Assembly: GCF_010020825.1 (NCBI RefSeq)
Contig: NZ_JAACJE010000001.1
Location: 2,480,001-2,544,000, forward strand
Source of the DNA: Acidovorax sp. 210-6
GTDB taxonomy: Bacteria > Pseudomonadota > Gammaproteobacteria > Burkholderiales > Burkholderiaceae_C
Reading direction: 5' to 3'
DNA: 64,000 nucleotides
Shown here: positions 1 through 8,354 of the stretch, one piece after another
How positions within the stretch are numbered: the first letter of the stretch is position 1
Layout of the letters: each line of letters begins with the position of its first letter
Position numbers and translations under genes: made by a program
The notes under the pieces: generated by a model
Databases searched by the model: none
Told to the model about the DNA's origin: nothing
What the model saw: only the letters and a program-made list of their open reading frames with translations

Positions 1-137
1 GTGATGGCGCGCACCTCTGGCGATGTGCAACCGGCCTGCGCTTTGGTGTCCATGGCACCCGAATCTGCCTCGGTGTTCGAAATCAAGAGGGGCTCATGGA
101 CCGCCTTGCCACCATCTGCATCCGCCTGAGAAGCCAA
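1..137 (-). CDS. possible start of an unidentified protein (runs off the window)
   Basis: A reading frame on the minus strand stays open from about 137 to the window edge at 1. Possible starts are TTG at 137 and ATG at 53, and about 45 codons are visible. A GAGG lies 14-17 nt before the ATG, which is a poor spacing, and the TTG has no clear ribosome binding site. It follows the DnaA-like ATPase gene by a few bases, in the same direction. I do not recognise the peptide, and it could be a chance open frame. Confidence 0.22.
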   Translation of the reverse strand, partial: MASQADADGGKAVHEPLLISNTEADSGAMDTKAQAGCTSPEVRAI

Positions 138-141
138 GCCA

Positions 142-645
142 TCAATGCAGGCGCACAGCAGTTTGCTGGGCCAGCAGGTCGCACAGCGGCTGCGGGTTGC
201 GGGGCGATGCCGGGTACAGCGTGGCGGTCAGCAAGGTGCGCAAGCCTAGTGCCTGGCGCTCGCGCAACAGCTCGGCAAAAGCCTGCCGTGCTTGGGGCAA
301 GCCCCACAGGCGGTCGGCGTCGTCCAGTGCAAGCAAGTCCTGACCGGCAAAGTGCTGCAGTACGCGGCCCATGTCTGCAAAGTGCAGCCCGGCGGCCACT
401 TCCTGCGCCCATTGCGTGGCCGACAGGCAGGCAATGCTGTCAATGGCCCCGTTGCAACGCGCATGCTGCGCCAGGGCATGGAGCAAGTGGGTTTTGCCGC
501 TGCCCGGCGGCCCTGCCAACACCAGGGTGCGGAGTGCGGGGCGCTCTTGCGCCACAAAGCGGATGCCTGCCGCACGCGCATGCTGGCTGCTACGCCGGGG
601 TACAAAGCTGGCCAGCGTCCACTGGCGCCGGGGGTGGTAAAGCAT
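142..645 (-). CDS. short DnaA/Hda-like P-loop ATPase
   Basis: This 167-residue protein carries a Walker A motif (GPPGSGKT, residues 45-52) and a Walker B motif (LLALDDADRL, about 104-113). The spacing and surrounding sequence resemble the AAA+ core of DnaA and of Hda, the regulator that inactivates DnaA. Hda is usually about 230 residues. This protein stops soon after the sensor-1-like strand and has no AAA+ lid or DNA-binding domain. The ATG at 645 is preceded by AGGAGG at a short distance; an upstream extension of the frame has no support. It lies 61 bp after cobD at the end of the cobalamin operon, so it may be co-transcribed. Whether it acts on DnaA is inference. Confidence 0.72.
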   Translation of the reverse strand: MLYHPRRQWTLASFVPRRSSQHARAAGIRFVAQERPALRTLVLAGPPGSGKTHLLHALAQHARCNGAIDSIACLSATQWAQEVAAGLHFADMGRVLQHFAGQDLLALDDADRLWGLPQARQAFAELLRERQALGLRTLLTATLYPASPRNPQPLCDLLAQQTAVRLH

Positions 646-706
646 GGTGCGATCCTCCTGCTGCTCAAATGCGCAGCTTAGGCGCGGCCTGCGACAAATT
701 GCGCCG

Positions 707-1708
707 CTAAGCAGCCACTGCGGCGAATCGCTCCCAGGCCTGGTGCAGCGCATCCTGCGACTCCGGCGCCAGCACGCCCATACGCACCACGCCCGGTAGG
801 CCGAACGAGGCGCAGTCGCGCAGTTTGATGCCCTGCACTCGCAGGGCGTGCAGCAGCGCGGGCAGATCGGCCACCGGGGGCCGCGCGCAGAAGTAGTTGG
901 CCTGGCTGCCGGGCAGCACCTGCCAGCCCAGCGCGGTGCACAGGGCGATCTGGCGGTGTTTCCATTCGCGCAGGCGGGGCAGGCCATCGGCCAGCCATTG
1001 CTGCGTCGTGGGTTGTACCCAGGCCTGCAACAGCGCCACGCCGTGTGCGCCGGTGGGCCACGAAGGGGCCAGGGCGGCCAGATCGGCGGCGTCGGCATCA
1101 GCGCCTTGGGGGGCAATGGCGTAGGCCGCGCGCACCCCCGTCAGGCCCAGGGCCTTGTTGGGCGACCAGAGTTGCCAGCAGATGGGTGGCGGCGCGGGGT
1201 GGGTGTGCAGGCGCAGCGGCTGGTAGGCGCAGTCGAGCACGCGCAGGGTCTGGGCCGGATCGCCTGCCGCTGGCCACGCGGCCAGCGCCGCGTCGGCCTG
1301 GCCCAGGGGGCTGGAGGGCTCGCAGGCCCAGTGCAGCCCTGCCGTGGCATGGGGCTCAGTGTGCACAGCCAGACTCCGGGCGCGTGCAGCCTGGGCGTAG
1401 TCGCCGTAGCCATGCGGGGGCACCGCCACGGCGCGCACGCCTCGCTGTGCGGCCAGTGCGGTGATGCGGTGGATGAATTCACTCGCACTGCCCGCCAGCA
1501 CGATGCGCGCGGCCTCCACGCCATGGAAGGCGGCGAGCTGCGCGCGCAGGTCGGTGTAGGCAGGGTCGGGGTAGCGCGTGGCGTCGGCCTGTTGCACGGC
1601 AGCCAGCGCCAGGGGGCACGGGCCGCAGGCGTTGCTGTTGGTGGAAAAGTCGTGCGGCGCGGCGCCCAGTGCGTCTGTGCCGCCATGCACGGGGAGCAGG
1701 TCAGCCAT
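707..1708 (-). CDS. cobD: threonine-phosphate decarboxylase (PLP enzyme of cobalamin side-chain synthesis)
   Basis: This 333-residue protein is a fold-type I PLP enzyme related to histidinol-phosphate aminotransferase. In the CobD family (CobC in Pseudomonas denitrificans naming) it makes (R)-1-aminopropan-2-ol phosphate, the linker that CbiB joins to adenosylcobyric acid. The N-terminus has the family look (VHGGTD, then DFSTNSNACGP). The motif SPNKALGLTGVR holds the likely PLP-binding lysine. Its start overlaps the end of cbiB by 8 bp, which fits translational coupling, and its partner enzyme is encoded immediately upstream. Length is normal for the family. Confidence 0.9.
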   Translation of the reverse strand: MADLLPVHGGTDALGAAPHDFSTNSNACGPCPLALAAVQQADATRYPDPAYTDLRAQLAAFHGVEAARIVLAGSASEFIHRITALAAQRGVRAVAVPPHGYGDYAQAARARSLAVHTEPHATAGLHWACEPSSPLGQADAALAAWPAAGDPAQTLRVLDCAYQPLRLHTHPAPPPICWQLWSPNKALGLTGVRAAYAIAPQGADADAADLAALAPSWPTGAHGVALLQAWVQPTTQQWLADGLPRLREWKHRQIALCTALGWQVLPGSQANYFCARPPVADLPALLHALRVQGIKLRDCASFGLPGVVRMGVLAPESQDALHQAWERFAAVAA

Positions 1709-2786
1709 ACCAACGCCCCATCGTGCAGCCCAGCACCAGGCCCAGCACGGCCAGCGCCACCAGGCGCTGAACCATTCGGCCCGCCAGGCGCCGTGCGCGG
1801 CGGGCGTCCAGCGGCGTGGGGCTTCGGCCTGCGCTGTGCAGGCGGTACACGCCGGGTTTGGTCAGGCGTACGTTCAGCGCCAACGCCATGGCGGCCATGG
1901 GCCAGCCGCTGTTGGGCGAGGGGGTCTTGCGCGCCTCGCGCAGCAGGGCAGACAGGCGCTGGGCCGGGGCGGGCAGTACCAGCAGCAAGGCGGTGATGCG
2001 CGCGGGCAGCCAGGAGAGCACGTCGTCGGCCCGCGCCGCCCATTTGCCGGCCCAGTGCCAGTAGCGCCCGCCGCGCATGCCGCGGTAGCCCCACATGGCG
2101 TCGGCGGTGTTGGCCATGCGGTAGAGCGCGGCGCCGGGCAGGCCCGCCACGGCAAACCAGAACAGCGGTGCCACGACCGAGTCGTTGAGGTTTTCGGCGA
2201 GCGATTCGATGGCGCTCTCGCGCACCTCGCTGGCGCTGAGCTGCGCCACGTCGCGGCTGACGAGGAAGGACAGGCGCTCGCGCCCGGCCTCCAGCGATTG
2301 GTCCAGCGCTGCGTTCACCGCGCGCACCTCCTGGACCAGAAATCCAAAGGACAGCAACGGCTTGAGCAGCACGCCCAGCAGCAGCGCCGCCATGAGCAGG
2401 CGCAGCGTGGCAATGACGACCGAGGTCTCGCCCAGCGCCAGCCCCGGCATATCGACCACCGCCGTGCACACCGTGACAGGGGCGCCCCACACCGCCAGCA
2501 CCAGCGCCTGGAGCACGGCATATGCTACAAAAACAATAGCTGCCAGCGCACACCAGGCAAGCGCTCCAAGCCAAAATTGCTTTGAATTTTGTGTATTTGG
2601 CGTGCTGGGCGCGACCCGTTCCCCCAGCAACTTGAGAGCCGAGCCCATCCACACCACCGGGTGCCAGCGCAAGGGCGGTTCGCCCCACAGGCGGTCCACC
2701 GCCAGCGCCACCAGCACGGCCAGCGCCAGCAACACAGTGCCCTGCCCTGCATGGGCGGCGAAGGGATGAAACCAGTGCCAATGCAT
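1701..2786 (-). CDS. cbiB: adenosylcobinamide-phosphate synthase
   Basis: This 361-residue membrane protein belongs to the CbiB family (CobD in P. denitrificans naming). It attaches aminopropanol phosphate to adenosylcobyric acid. The family signature is near the N-terminus (DRLWGEPPLRWHPVVWMG), followed by several hydrophobic segments and the conserved ESLAENLNDSVVAPLFW region. An insert after residue about 60 (APSTPNTQNSKQF and following residues) is encoded by low-GC DNA that is a copy of the dispersed repeat at 2524-2592. The gene lies 18 bp after cobO and overlaps cobD. The insert falls near the first membrane segments and looks tolerated. Confidence 0.92.
   Translation of the reverse strand: MHWHWFHPFAAHAGQGTVLLALAVLVALAVDRLWGEPPLRWHPVVWMGSALKLLGERVAPSTPNTQNSKQFWLGALAWCALAAIVFVAYAVLQALVLAVWGAPVTVCTAVVDMPGLALGETSVVIATLRLLMAALLLGVLLKPLLSFGFLVQEVRAVNAALDQSLEAGRERLSFLVSRDVAQLSASEVRESAIESLAENLNDSVVAPLFWFAVAGLPGAALYRMANTADAMWGYRGMRGGRYWHWAGKWAARADDVLSWLPARITALLLVLPAPAQRLSALLREARKTPSPNSGWPMAAMALALNVRLTKPGVYRLHSAGRSPTPLDARRARRLAGRMVQRLVALAVLGLVLGCTMGRWYG
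2524..2592 (+). repeat. dispersed low-GC repeat, copy A (inside cbiB)
   Basis: The copy begins GCTACAAAAACAATAGCTGC, then has GCGC, a 9-10 nt spacer, AGCGCT, then CAAGCCAAAATTG and an AT-rich tail. It is antisense to cbiB and is translated as an extra segment of that protein. It shares order and spacing of these blocks with the other copies in this window. Confidence 0.8.
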
Positions 2787-2804
2787 GGTGGTCCGCCCGG
2801 TGTG

Positions 2805-3374
2805 TCAGTCCTCGATGCCGCGCTGCGCGGGAATGCCCGCTTGAAAGGCGTGCTTGATGAGCTTCATCTCCGTCACCGTGTCGGCAATGGCAATGATTTC
2901 CTCCGGGCAGCGCCGGCCTGTGAGGCACACATGCACGTCCTTGGGCCGCGCTGCCAGGGTGTCGAGCACGTCCTGCAGCGGCAGCCAGCCGTAGATCAGC
3001 GGGTAGGTGATTTCGTCAAGCACCACCAGAAAGCGCTCGCCACTGAGGATGTCGGCACGCGCCTTGGCCCAGCCGTCGCGTGCGAGCTGGGCGGAGTGCT
3101 CCAGGTCCTTGCTCTTCCAGCTGAAGCCATCGCCCAGGCCCTCGATCGGCAGGCCGATCTGCTCGAACATGCGGTGCTCGCCAAAGCGCGCGCTGGGCAC
3201 TTTCATGAACTGGTACACCTTGACCGCCTTGCCGCGCCCATGCGCGCGCAGCGCCAGGCCGAAGGCGGCCGTGCTCTTGCCCTTGCCATCGCCGGTGTTG
3301 ACGATGACCAGGCCGCGGCGCTCGCCCTCAGCCTTGTCGTAGCGTTTCTCGGTGGGTGGGGTTTCGATTTGCAT
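2805..3374 (-). CDS. cobO: cob(I)yrinic acid a,c-diamide adenosyltransferase
   Basis: This 189-residue cytoplasmic enzyme of the CobO/BtuR/CobP family transfers the adenosyl group of ATP to the cobalt of Co(I) corrinoids. The P-loop variant GDGKGKST (residues 28-35) and the segments VYQFMKVP, LVVLDEITYP and LTGRRCPEEI are typical, and length is normal. It lies between the CobN-like gene (21 bp upstream) and cbiB (18 bp downstream). This enzyme can act both in de novo synthesis and in salvage of imported corrinoids. Confidence 0.95.
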   Translation of the reverse strand: MQIETPPTEKRYDKAEGERRGLVIVNTGDGKGKSTAAFGLALRAHGRGKAVKVYQFMKVPSARFGEHRMFEQIGLPIEGLGDGFSWKSKDLEHSAQLARDGWAKARADILSGERFLVVLDEITYPLIYGWLPLQDVLDTLAARPKDVHVCLTGRRCPEEIIAIADTVTEMKLIKHAFQAGIPAQRGIED

Positions 3375-3395
3375 GGCAAAGGTCTTTCAAAAGGA

Positions 3396-6300
3396 TCAGT
3401 GGACGGCCGCCGCCAGCACCGGGCCGCGCTGGCGCACCCACTGGCGCAGCGCACCGGCCAACACCACGGCCAGCAGGACCAGCAGCACAAGAAGCTGCGT
3501 CTTGCGCTCTGCAGCGCTGGGGTGGGTGAGTGATGGCGGCTGCACCGCTTGCAGCAGCATACCGGTCACCGGCTGCGCCATGCCAGACGCCACCGGGGGC
3601 GCCGCCGGGGGGGTGGCCTGGGGCACAGACGGCAACGGCGGTAATGCTGGCGCACGCGCAGGTGCCTCCAGCCCGGCGCCGCGCTCTGGGCGCAGCGCCT
3701 GGCGCGGCTCCAGCGCTGGGCCCGCACCGGTTTGCTGCCGCACCCATTGGCGCACCTCGCGCAGCTCCAGGGCCAGGGGAGCGGCCTGGGTCAGTTCGGC
3801 ATAGGTGCGGGCCAGTTCGGTGCGCGTGGCGGCGTCTGGCTGCCAATGGCCCAGGCGGCTGGCCTGCACCAGGCGTTCCAGCGCCTGCGCGTAGGCCTGC
3901 GGGTGCTGGCGCAGCCACTGGGGGGTGCCCAGTTGGTGGCGGTCTTTCACCAGCACGTCAAAAAAACTCTGCCAGTGGTCGGGCCGGATGGTGTCGGGCG
4001 CCACGGCCTGCCAACCCCAGGCGAACTGCACGGCCTTGAGTACCTGCAGCGTGCCCGCGTAGCCCTCGGCCTGCTGGGCCTGCAACCAGCCGGGGTGCAG
4101 GTAGCGGGACTGCATCTCGCGGGCGATGTTGCGCTGCGCGCTTTCGGTGTGCACCTCGCTGCTGTCGTGCAGCTCGCTCACGTACAGCGCCAGCGCATCC
4201 TTCTTTCCCGCCGCCCTGGCGGCCGCCGCCAGGCCACCCAGGTACTGGAAGGGGTCGTCCGAGCTGACCATGGCATACAGGTGCGAGCTGCGCGAGAGCA
4301 CCGCCGCATCGGCCTGGCGCAGGTGCGCGCCCAGTGCCTGCACCGCATGGGTGCGGGCGACGGCGGGTACAGGCTCGCCGTGGAGGAAAGGTTGGCTCAT
4401 GCGCTGCAAAAACAGCTCGCCCAGCCGCGGATCGTCGCGGCGCAGGCCACCGTCCTGCACGGCATCGGACAGGCCTGTGCCGTAGTCGCCATCCTGGTTG
4501 CCAAAGCTGCGGGCCTGGGCCAGGGCCAGGGCCTGGGCGGCGGGCACGCCCGCGCGGCGCAGCGCACTTTGCACCGCAGCCGTGTTGCGCGCCACGGCGT
4601 TGGCGGGCTCGGCGCCTGCGGCCAGGGCGACGGCCTGGTCGATCAGCGCCATGAGGGCCGGAAACTGGTCGCGGTAGGAGCCGGTGACGCTGAGCAGCAC
4701 ATCGACCCGCTCGCGCCCCAGTTGGGCGTGCGGGATCAGTTCCACCCGCTGGGGGCGGCCACTGCTGTCCCACACCGGCCGCACCCCCAGGGCCACCAGT
4801 GCCTGCGATTCCATCACGCCCTGATGGCGCAGTGTCTCCCCCGCCCAGAGCGACAGCGCCAGGCGCTGCGGCATGCTGCCGCCATGGGCAGCACGCCAGT
4901 CGTCCAGCCACTGCTGGAACAGACGCTGCGCCACTTCGTAGGCCTGGCGCGTGGGCAGGCGGCTGGGGTCCAGGCCGGTGAGGTTGCGGCCCGTGGGCAG
5001 GCTGTCGGGGTTGCGGATCGGGTCGCCCCCATAGGCGGCGGTGAGGTAGCGCCCGTCCAGCGCGGCCAGCAGGCCCGGAATCTCGCCTTCGGTGGCCAGC
5101 AGGCGCTCAAGCTCCTGCGCACGCAGGGCCAGCGCGTGCAGCGCGGCGGTGTCTATGGGTTGGCGCGCTGCGCGGTTGGGCACAAAGTCCTCGCCGCGCA
5201 GCGCGCTGGCACCGTCGCCCGCAGGCGCCGAGGCGGGCTGCGCCGGGCGCAGGTCGAGGCGGCTGGCGGCGTCGGCGTCGCGCAGCGCCACGTCCAGCCA
5301 GCGCGCCGGCCGCGCCGTGGCCACGGTGCGGTGGTCGATGAGAAAGGCCTCGTCAATGTCCTCTCCCAGCGCCTCGATCAGGGGCTGGCGCAGCGCCTGC
5401 AGAATGGTCTGGCGCCTGCGCGCCTGGCTGGGCACCTCGCCCAGCACGGCCAGGCCCTGCGGCTGGCTGCTTTGCGCCAGGCGATCCAGGTAGGGGTGGA
5501 GCTGCTCCAGGTACCCCTCGAAGTCCCGCGCAATCGCATCGGCAGTCCAGCCCAGGTCGCGGTGCAGCTGGTGCTCCACAAACTGTGCAATCAGGCGCCG
5601 CTCCAGCTCCTGGCGCGTGGGGCCCGCATCCACGGTTTCCCACTCGTGCATCAATTCATGCATGTGGGCCATGCGGGCATTGAAGCCCGCCGGTGCAAAC
5701 GCAGGCGTGCGGTGGCTGACCAGTACCGCGCGGCCGCGCCGCTTGGCGGTCAGGGCCTCGCCCAGGTTGTCCACGATGTAGGGGTACACCACCGGAATGT
5801 GGCCCGCCGCTGCGCCCAGCGGCAGCCACACGTCGTCCCACACATCAGGGCTGCGGGCCTTGCCGCTGGCCCATTCCTGCGTGCCATGGGTGCCAAAGTG
5901 CAGCAGCGCATCCGCCTGCCCCGCCCACAGGTACACGGCGAGGTAGTGGTGCGACAGCGGCGCCTTGCTTTTGTGCATGAAGGGGTTCTGGCCCAGGCGC
6001 AGGGTTTCCTCGCGCGGGGGCTGGGGCAGCACCGCGAGCGTACCCACCCGCATGCGCGGAATGACAAAGACCGGCTCCCCTTGCCAATCCAGCACATAGC
6101 GGCTGCGCTCAGGCGGGCCCCAGTGGGCCTGGATGCGGGCGCGCACCTCTTGCGGCAAGGCATCAAAGAACTGACGGTAGCGCGCCAAGGGCAGCGCCTC
6201 GGCGCGGTCCTGCTCCAGCAGGCTGCGCAACGCGGCGTCGGGGTAGTAAGCCGCCAGCAGGGGTTGCAGGCCCGCGATCCAATCGCCCTCGGGCACCTCC

Positions 6301-7544
6301 TGCGTGGCGTAGCCCGCCTGCGCCAGCGCGCCCGATACCCGCTGCAAGCTGCGCGGCACGTTCAGGAACGAAGCGCCGAAGTTGCTGCCCCCGGGGGGGT
6401 AGTTGTAGACCATGGCCACCAGCGCACGCTGCGCCCTGGGGCGCTCTTGCAAGTTCAGCAGGCGCTGCACGCGGCCCACCACGGCCTGGGCCTGGCGCTC
6501 GATGAGCACCGTGCGCCGCCCCTGTTCCGCCGTGGCCGTGACCAGCACCGGATCGACCGCCCCCGCGCCCTCGGGCTGGGCCAGGTAGTAGGGCACATCG
6601 GACAGGGGCAGGCCCATGGGGCTTTGCGTCCAGTCGGCCTCGGTGCCGCTGCGCCAGGGCTGCGTGGCCAACAGCGGCACGCCCCAGCGGGCCAGCAGGG
6701 GCTGCATGGCCGCGGGCTGGCTGACCAGCTGGTGCAGCACCAGCGCCTGGGGGTGGGCGCTGCCGTCGGCATTTTCCAGCAACGCCTGCAGGCCTGTGGC
6801 GTCGAGCTGCTGGCCAAACACGGCATAGGCCCACAGGCCCTGGCGCGCAAACATCCGCAGCCAGGCGTCGAGCCAGGCGGTCTCGCCGTTGACGAAATGG
6901 TGGCGGTGCACCAGCACGGCCACGGCAGGCTGGCCCTGCCCCTTGGACTGGGTGGCCTGCCACACCGCCATGGCGCGCGCATCGCCGAGGATGCCGGGCG
7001 CATCGGGGTGGTACAGGCCGCGAGCGGGCCAGGGAGCGGGCTCGGGCAGCGCAGGGGGCGGCGCTCCCCGCTGCCACGCATCGGCCAGTTGCCAGGCGTG
7101 GCGCAGGTTGGCCGGGCCACCCGCCTGAAGGTAGGCCACCACGCGTTGGGCCATGCTCGGCTCAACGGGCAGCAGGCCTGAGCCCGCAGACACCCACACC
7201 ACACGGGTATGGGGCGCCGCAGCCAGCAGGGGTTCCAGCACGCGCTGCAAGCGCGCCTGCACGGTGGCGTGGGGCATGTCCACCCACACCTGGTCGGCCT
7301 GGGCCAGGGCCGCGCGCCAATGCTGGCGCTGCGGGCCTTCGGGCTCGGCGGGGCCTTGCAGAGGCCATTGCAGGTGCTGCACCTGCCAGCCCAGGCGCTG
7401 GCCCTCGCTCTCGACTTGCGCGGTGCGCGCCGCTGGGGTGATGTCTGCGGTCACCCACAGCAGGCGGCCCGCCGCCTGGGCGGCACCGCTGCACACCAGC
7501 ACGCACAGGGCCAAGCACCAGCGGATCAGGATCGGCATGGGCAC
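3396..7544 (-). CDS. cobN: exported, membrane-anchored CobN-like chelatase subunit
   Basis: This 1382-residue protein is homologous to the large subunit of aerobic cobaltochelatase (CobN) and to magnesium chelatase H subunits. The central region has family blocks such as HFGTHGTQEWASGK (around residue 555) and YPYIVDNLGEALTAKRRG. Unlike cytoplasmic CobN it starts with a signal peptide (hydrophobic run IRWCLALCVLVCSG, likely cleavage after AQA). It ends with a Pro/Ala-rich linker, a membrane segment (LLVLLVLLAVVLAGAL) and a basic tail, so the catalytic body should sit in the periplasm. No CobS/CobT or ChlI/ChlD AAA+ partner is encoded in the window. It follows btuD by 9 bp. Cobalt insertion, metal removal or corrinoid handling during uptake are all possible. 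Confidence 0.85.
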   Translation of the reverse strand: MPMPILIRWCLALCVLVCSGAAQAAGRLLWVTADITPAARTAQVESEGQRLGWQVQHLQWPLQGPAEPEGPQRQHWRAALAQADQVWVDMPHATVQARLQRVLEPLLAAAPHTRVVWVSAGSGLLPVEPSMAQRVVAYLQAGGPANLRHAWQLADAWQRGAPPPALPEPAPWPARGLYHPDAPGILGDARAMAVWQATQSKGQGQPAVAVLVHRHHFVNGETAWLDAWLRMFARQGLWAYAVFGQQLDATGLQALLENADGSAHPQALVLHQLVSQPAAMQPLLARWGVPLLATQPWRSGTEADWTQSPMGLPLSDVPYYLAQPEGAGAVDPVLVTATAEQGRRTVLIERQAQAVVGRVQRLLNLQERPRAQRALVAMVYNYPPGGSNFGASFLNVPRSLQRVSGALAQAGYATQEVPEGDWIAGLQPLLAAYYPDAALRSLLEQDRAEALPLARYRQFFDALPQEVRARIQAHWGPPERSRYVLDWQGEPVFVIPRMRVGTLAVLPQPPREETLRLGQNPFMHKSKAPLSHHYLAVYLWAGQADALLHFGTHGTQEWASGKARSPDVWDDVWLPLGAAAGHIPVVYPYIVDNLGEALTAKRRGRAVLVSHRTPAFAPAGFNARMAHMHELMHEWETVDAGPTRQELERRLIAQFVEHQLHRDLGWTADAIARDFEGYLEQLHPYLDRLAQSSQPQGLAVLGEVPSQARRRQTILQALRQPLIEALGEDIDEAFLIDHRTVATARPARWLDVALRDADAASRLDLRPAQPASAPAGDGASALRGEDFVPNRAARQPIDTAALHALALRAQELERLLATEGEIPGLLAALDGRYLTAAYGGDPIRNPDSLPTGRNLTGLDPSRLPTRQAYEVAQRLFQQWLDDWRAAHGGSMPQRLALSLWAGETLRHQGVMESQALVALGVRPVWDSSGRPQRVELIPHAQLGRERVDVLLSVTGSYRDQFPALMALIDQAVALAAGAEPANAVARNTAAVQSALRRAGVPAAQALALAQARSFGNQDGDYGTGLSDAVQDGGLRRDDPRLGELFLQRMSQPFLHGEPVPAVARTHAVQALGAHLRQADAAVLSRSSHLYAMVSSDDPFQYLGGLAAAARAAGKKDALALYVSELHDSSEVHTESAQRNIAREMQSRYLHPGWLQAQQAEGYAGTLQVLKAVQFAWGWQAVAPDTIRPDHWQSFFDVLVKDRHQLGTPQWLRQHPQAYAQALERLVQASRLGHWQPDAATRTELARTYAELTQAAPLALELREVRQWVRQQTGAGPALEPRQALRPERGAGLEAPARAPALPPLPSVPQATPPAAPPVASGMAQPVTGMLLQAVQPPSLTHPSAAERKTQLLVLLVLLAVVLAGALRQWVRQRGPVLAAAVH

Positions 7545-7553
7545 GGCAGGCCT

Positions 7554-8354
7554 TTAAAGCGCGGGCGCACTGGCCGCCAGCACCGGCAGCGCCAGCCACT
7601 GCCCGGCCACGCTGTGGATGGCAATGCGCTCGTCAAACACCTGCTCCAGCGCGCGGTGCGTGGCGGCGTCCTGCGCGGCGCCGTGGTGGCGCAGGCGGCC
7701 CTGGGCCACCACAGCCACGTCGTCAGCCTGCAGCGCCATGGACAGCTCGTGCAGCACGCTGACCACGGTGCAGCCGCGCGCCACCAGGTCGCGCACCAGT
7801 TGCAGCCAGTCGGCCTGGTGCGGGGGGTCGAGGTTGGCCAGGGGTTCGTCCATCAGCAGCACCTGGGCTTGCACGGCCAGCAGGCGCGCCAGCAACACGC
7901 GCTGGCGCTCGCCGCCCGAGAGCTGGCCCAGCGGCCGCGCACGCCAGTCCCAGGCCTGGGTGCTGCGCAGGGCCTGTTCGACGGCAGCGTGGTCTGCGGC
8001 GGTGGGCGGCTGCATCCAGCCCTGGTGCGGCAGGCGGCCCAGCATGGCCACGTCGTACACGGTCAGGTCGTCGGCGGCGGCTTCGTTCTGGCCCAGCCAG
8101 GCCAGGTGCAGGGCACGCTCGCGCCGGGGCCAGGCGTGCAGGTCGCGCCCGTGCAGCAGCACCTGCCCGCTTGCCGCGGGCAACAGGCCCGCCAGCACCC
8201 GCAGCAGCGTGGACTTGCCCGCGCCATTGGGGCCGACGATGCTGGTCCAGCGCCCCGCCGCCAGCGCCAACGTGACGCCGTGCAGTATGGAGTGTTTTCC
8301 GATTCCAGCGCTTATCTGTTGGGCGCTTATAGCTATCATTTCAGTAGCAATCAC
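7554..8354 (-). CDS. btuD: vitamin B12 ABC transporter ATP-binding protein
   Basis: This 266-residue ABC ATPase has Walker A GPNGAGKST (residues 41-49), signature LSGGERQ, Walker B VLLMDEP and an H-loop (SVLHELS). It is of the FecE/BtuD type and powers the BtuC permease. Its start codon overlaps the btuC stop by 4 bp (ATGA). The first 20 or so residues are encoded by a copy of the dispersed repeat (8290-8348), so the N-terminus is not ancestral. It is encoded between BtuC and the CobN-like protein. Confidence 0.92.
   Translation of the reverse strand: MIATEMIAISAQQISAGIGKHSILHGVTLALAAGRWTSIVGPNGAGKSTLLRVLAGLLPAASGQVLLHGRDLHAWPRRERALHLAWLGQNEAAADDLTVYDVAMLGRLPHQGWMQPPTAADHAAVEQALRSTQAWDWRARPLGQLSGGERQRVLLARLLAVQAQVLLMDEPLANLDPPHQADWLQLVRDLVARGCTVVSVLHELSMALQADDVAVVAQGRLRHHGAAQDAATHRALEQVFDERIAIHSVAGQWLALPVLAASAPAL
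8290..8348 (-). repeat. dispersed low-GC repeat, copy B (5' end of btuD)
   Basis: On the minus strand it reads GCTACTGAAATGATAGCT, then AAGCGC, a 9-nt spacer, AAGCGCTGGAA and an AT-rich tail. It encodes the first residues of BtuD just after the start codon. Confidence 0.75.

Noticed and set aside
3732-7181. 1149-codon open frame antisense to the CobN-like gene
   Set aside because: It is a high-GC shadow: the opposite frame has full CobN similarity, and this translation is rich in Arg, His, Gln and Gly with no known domain.
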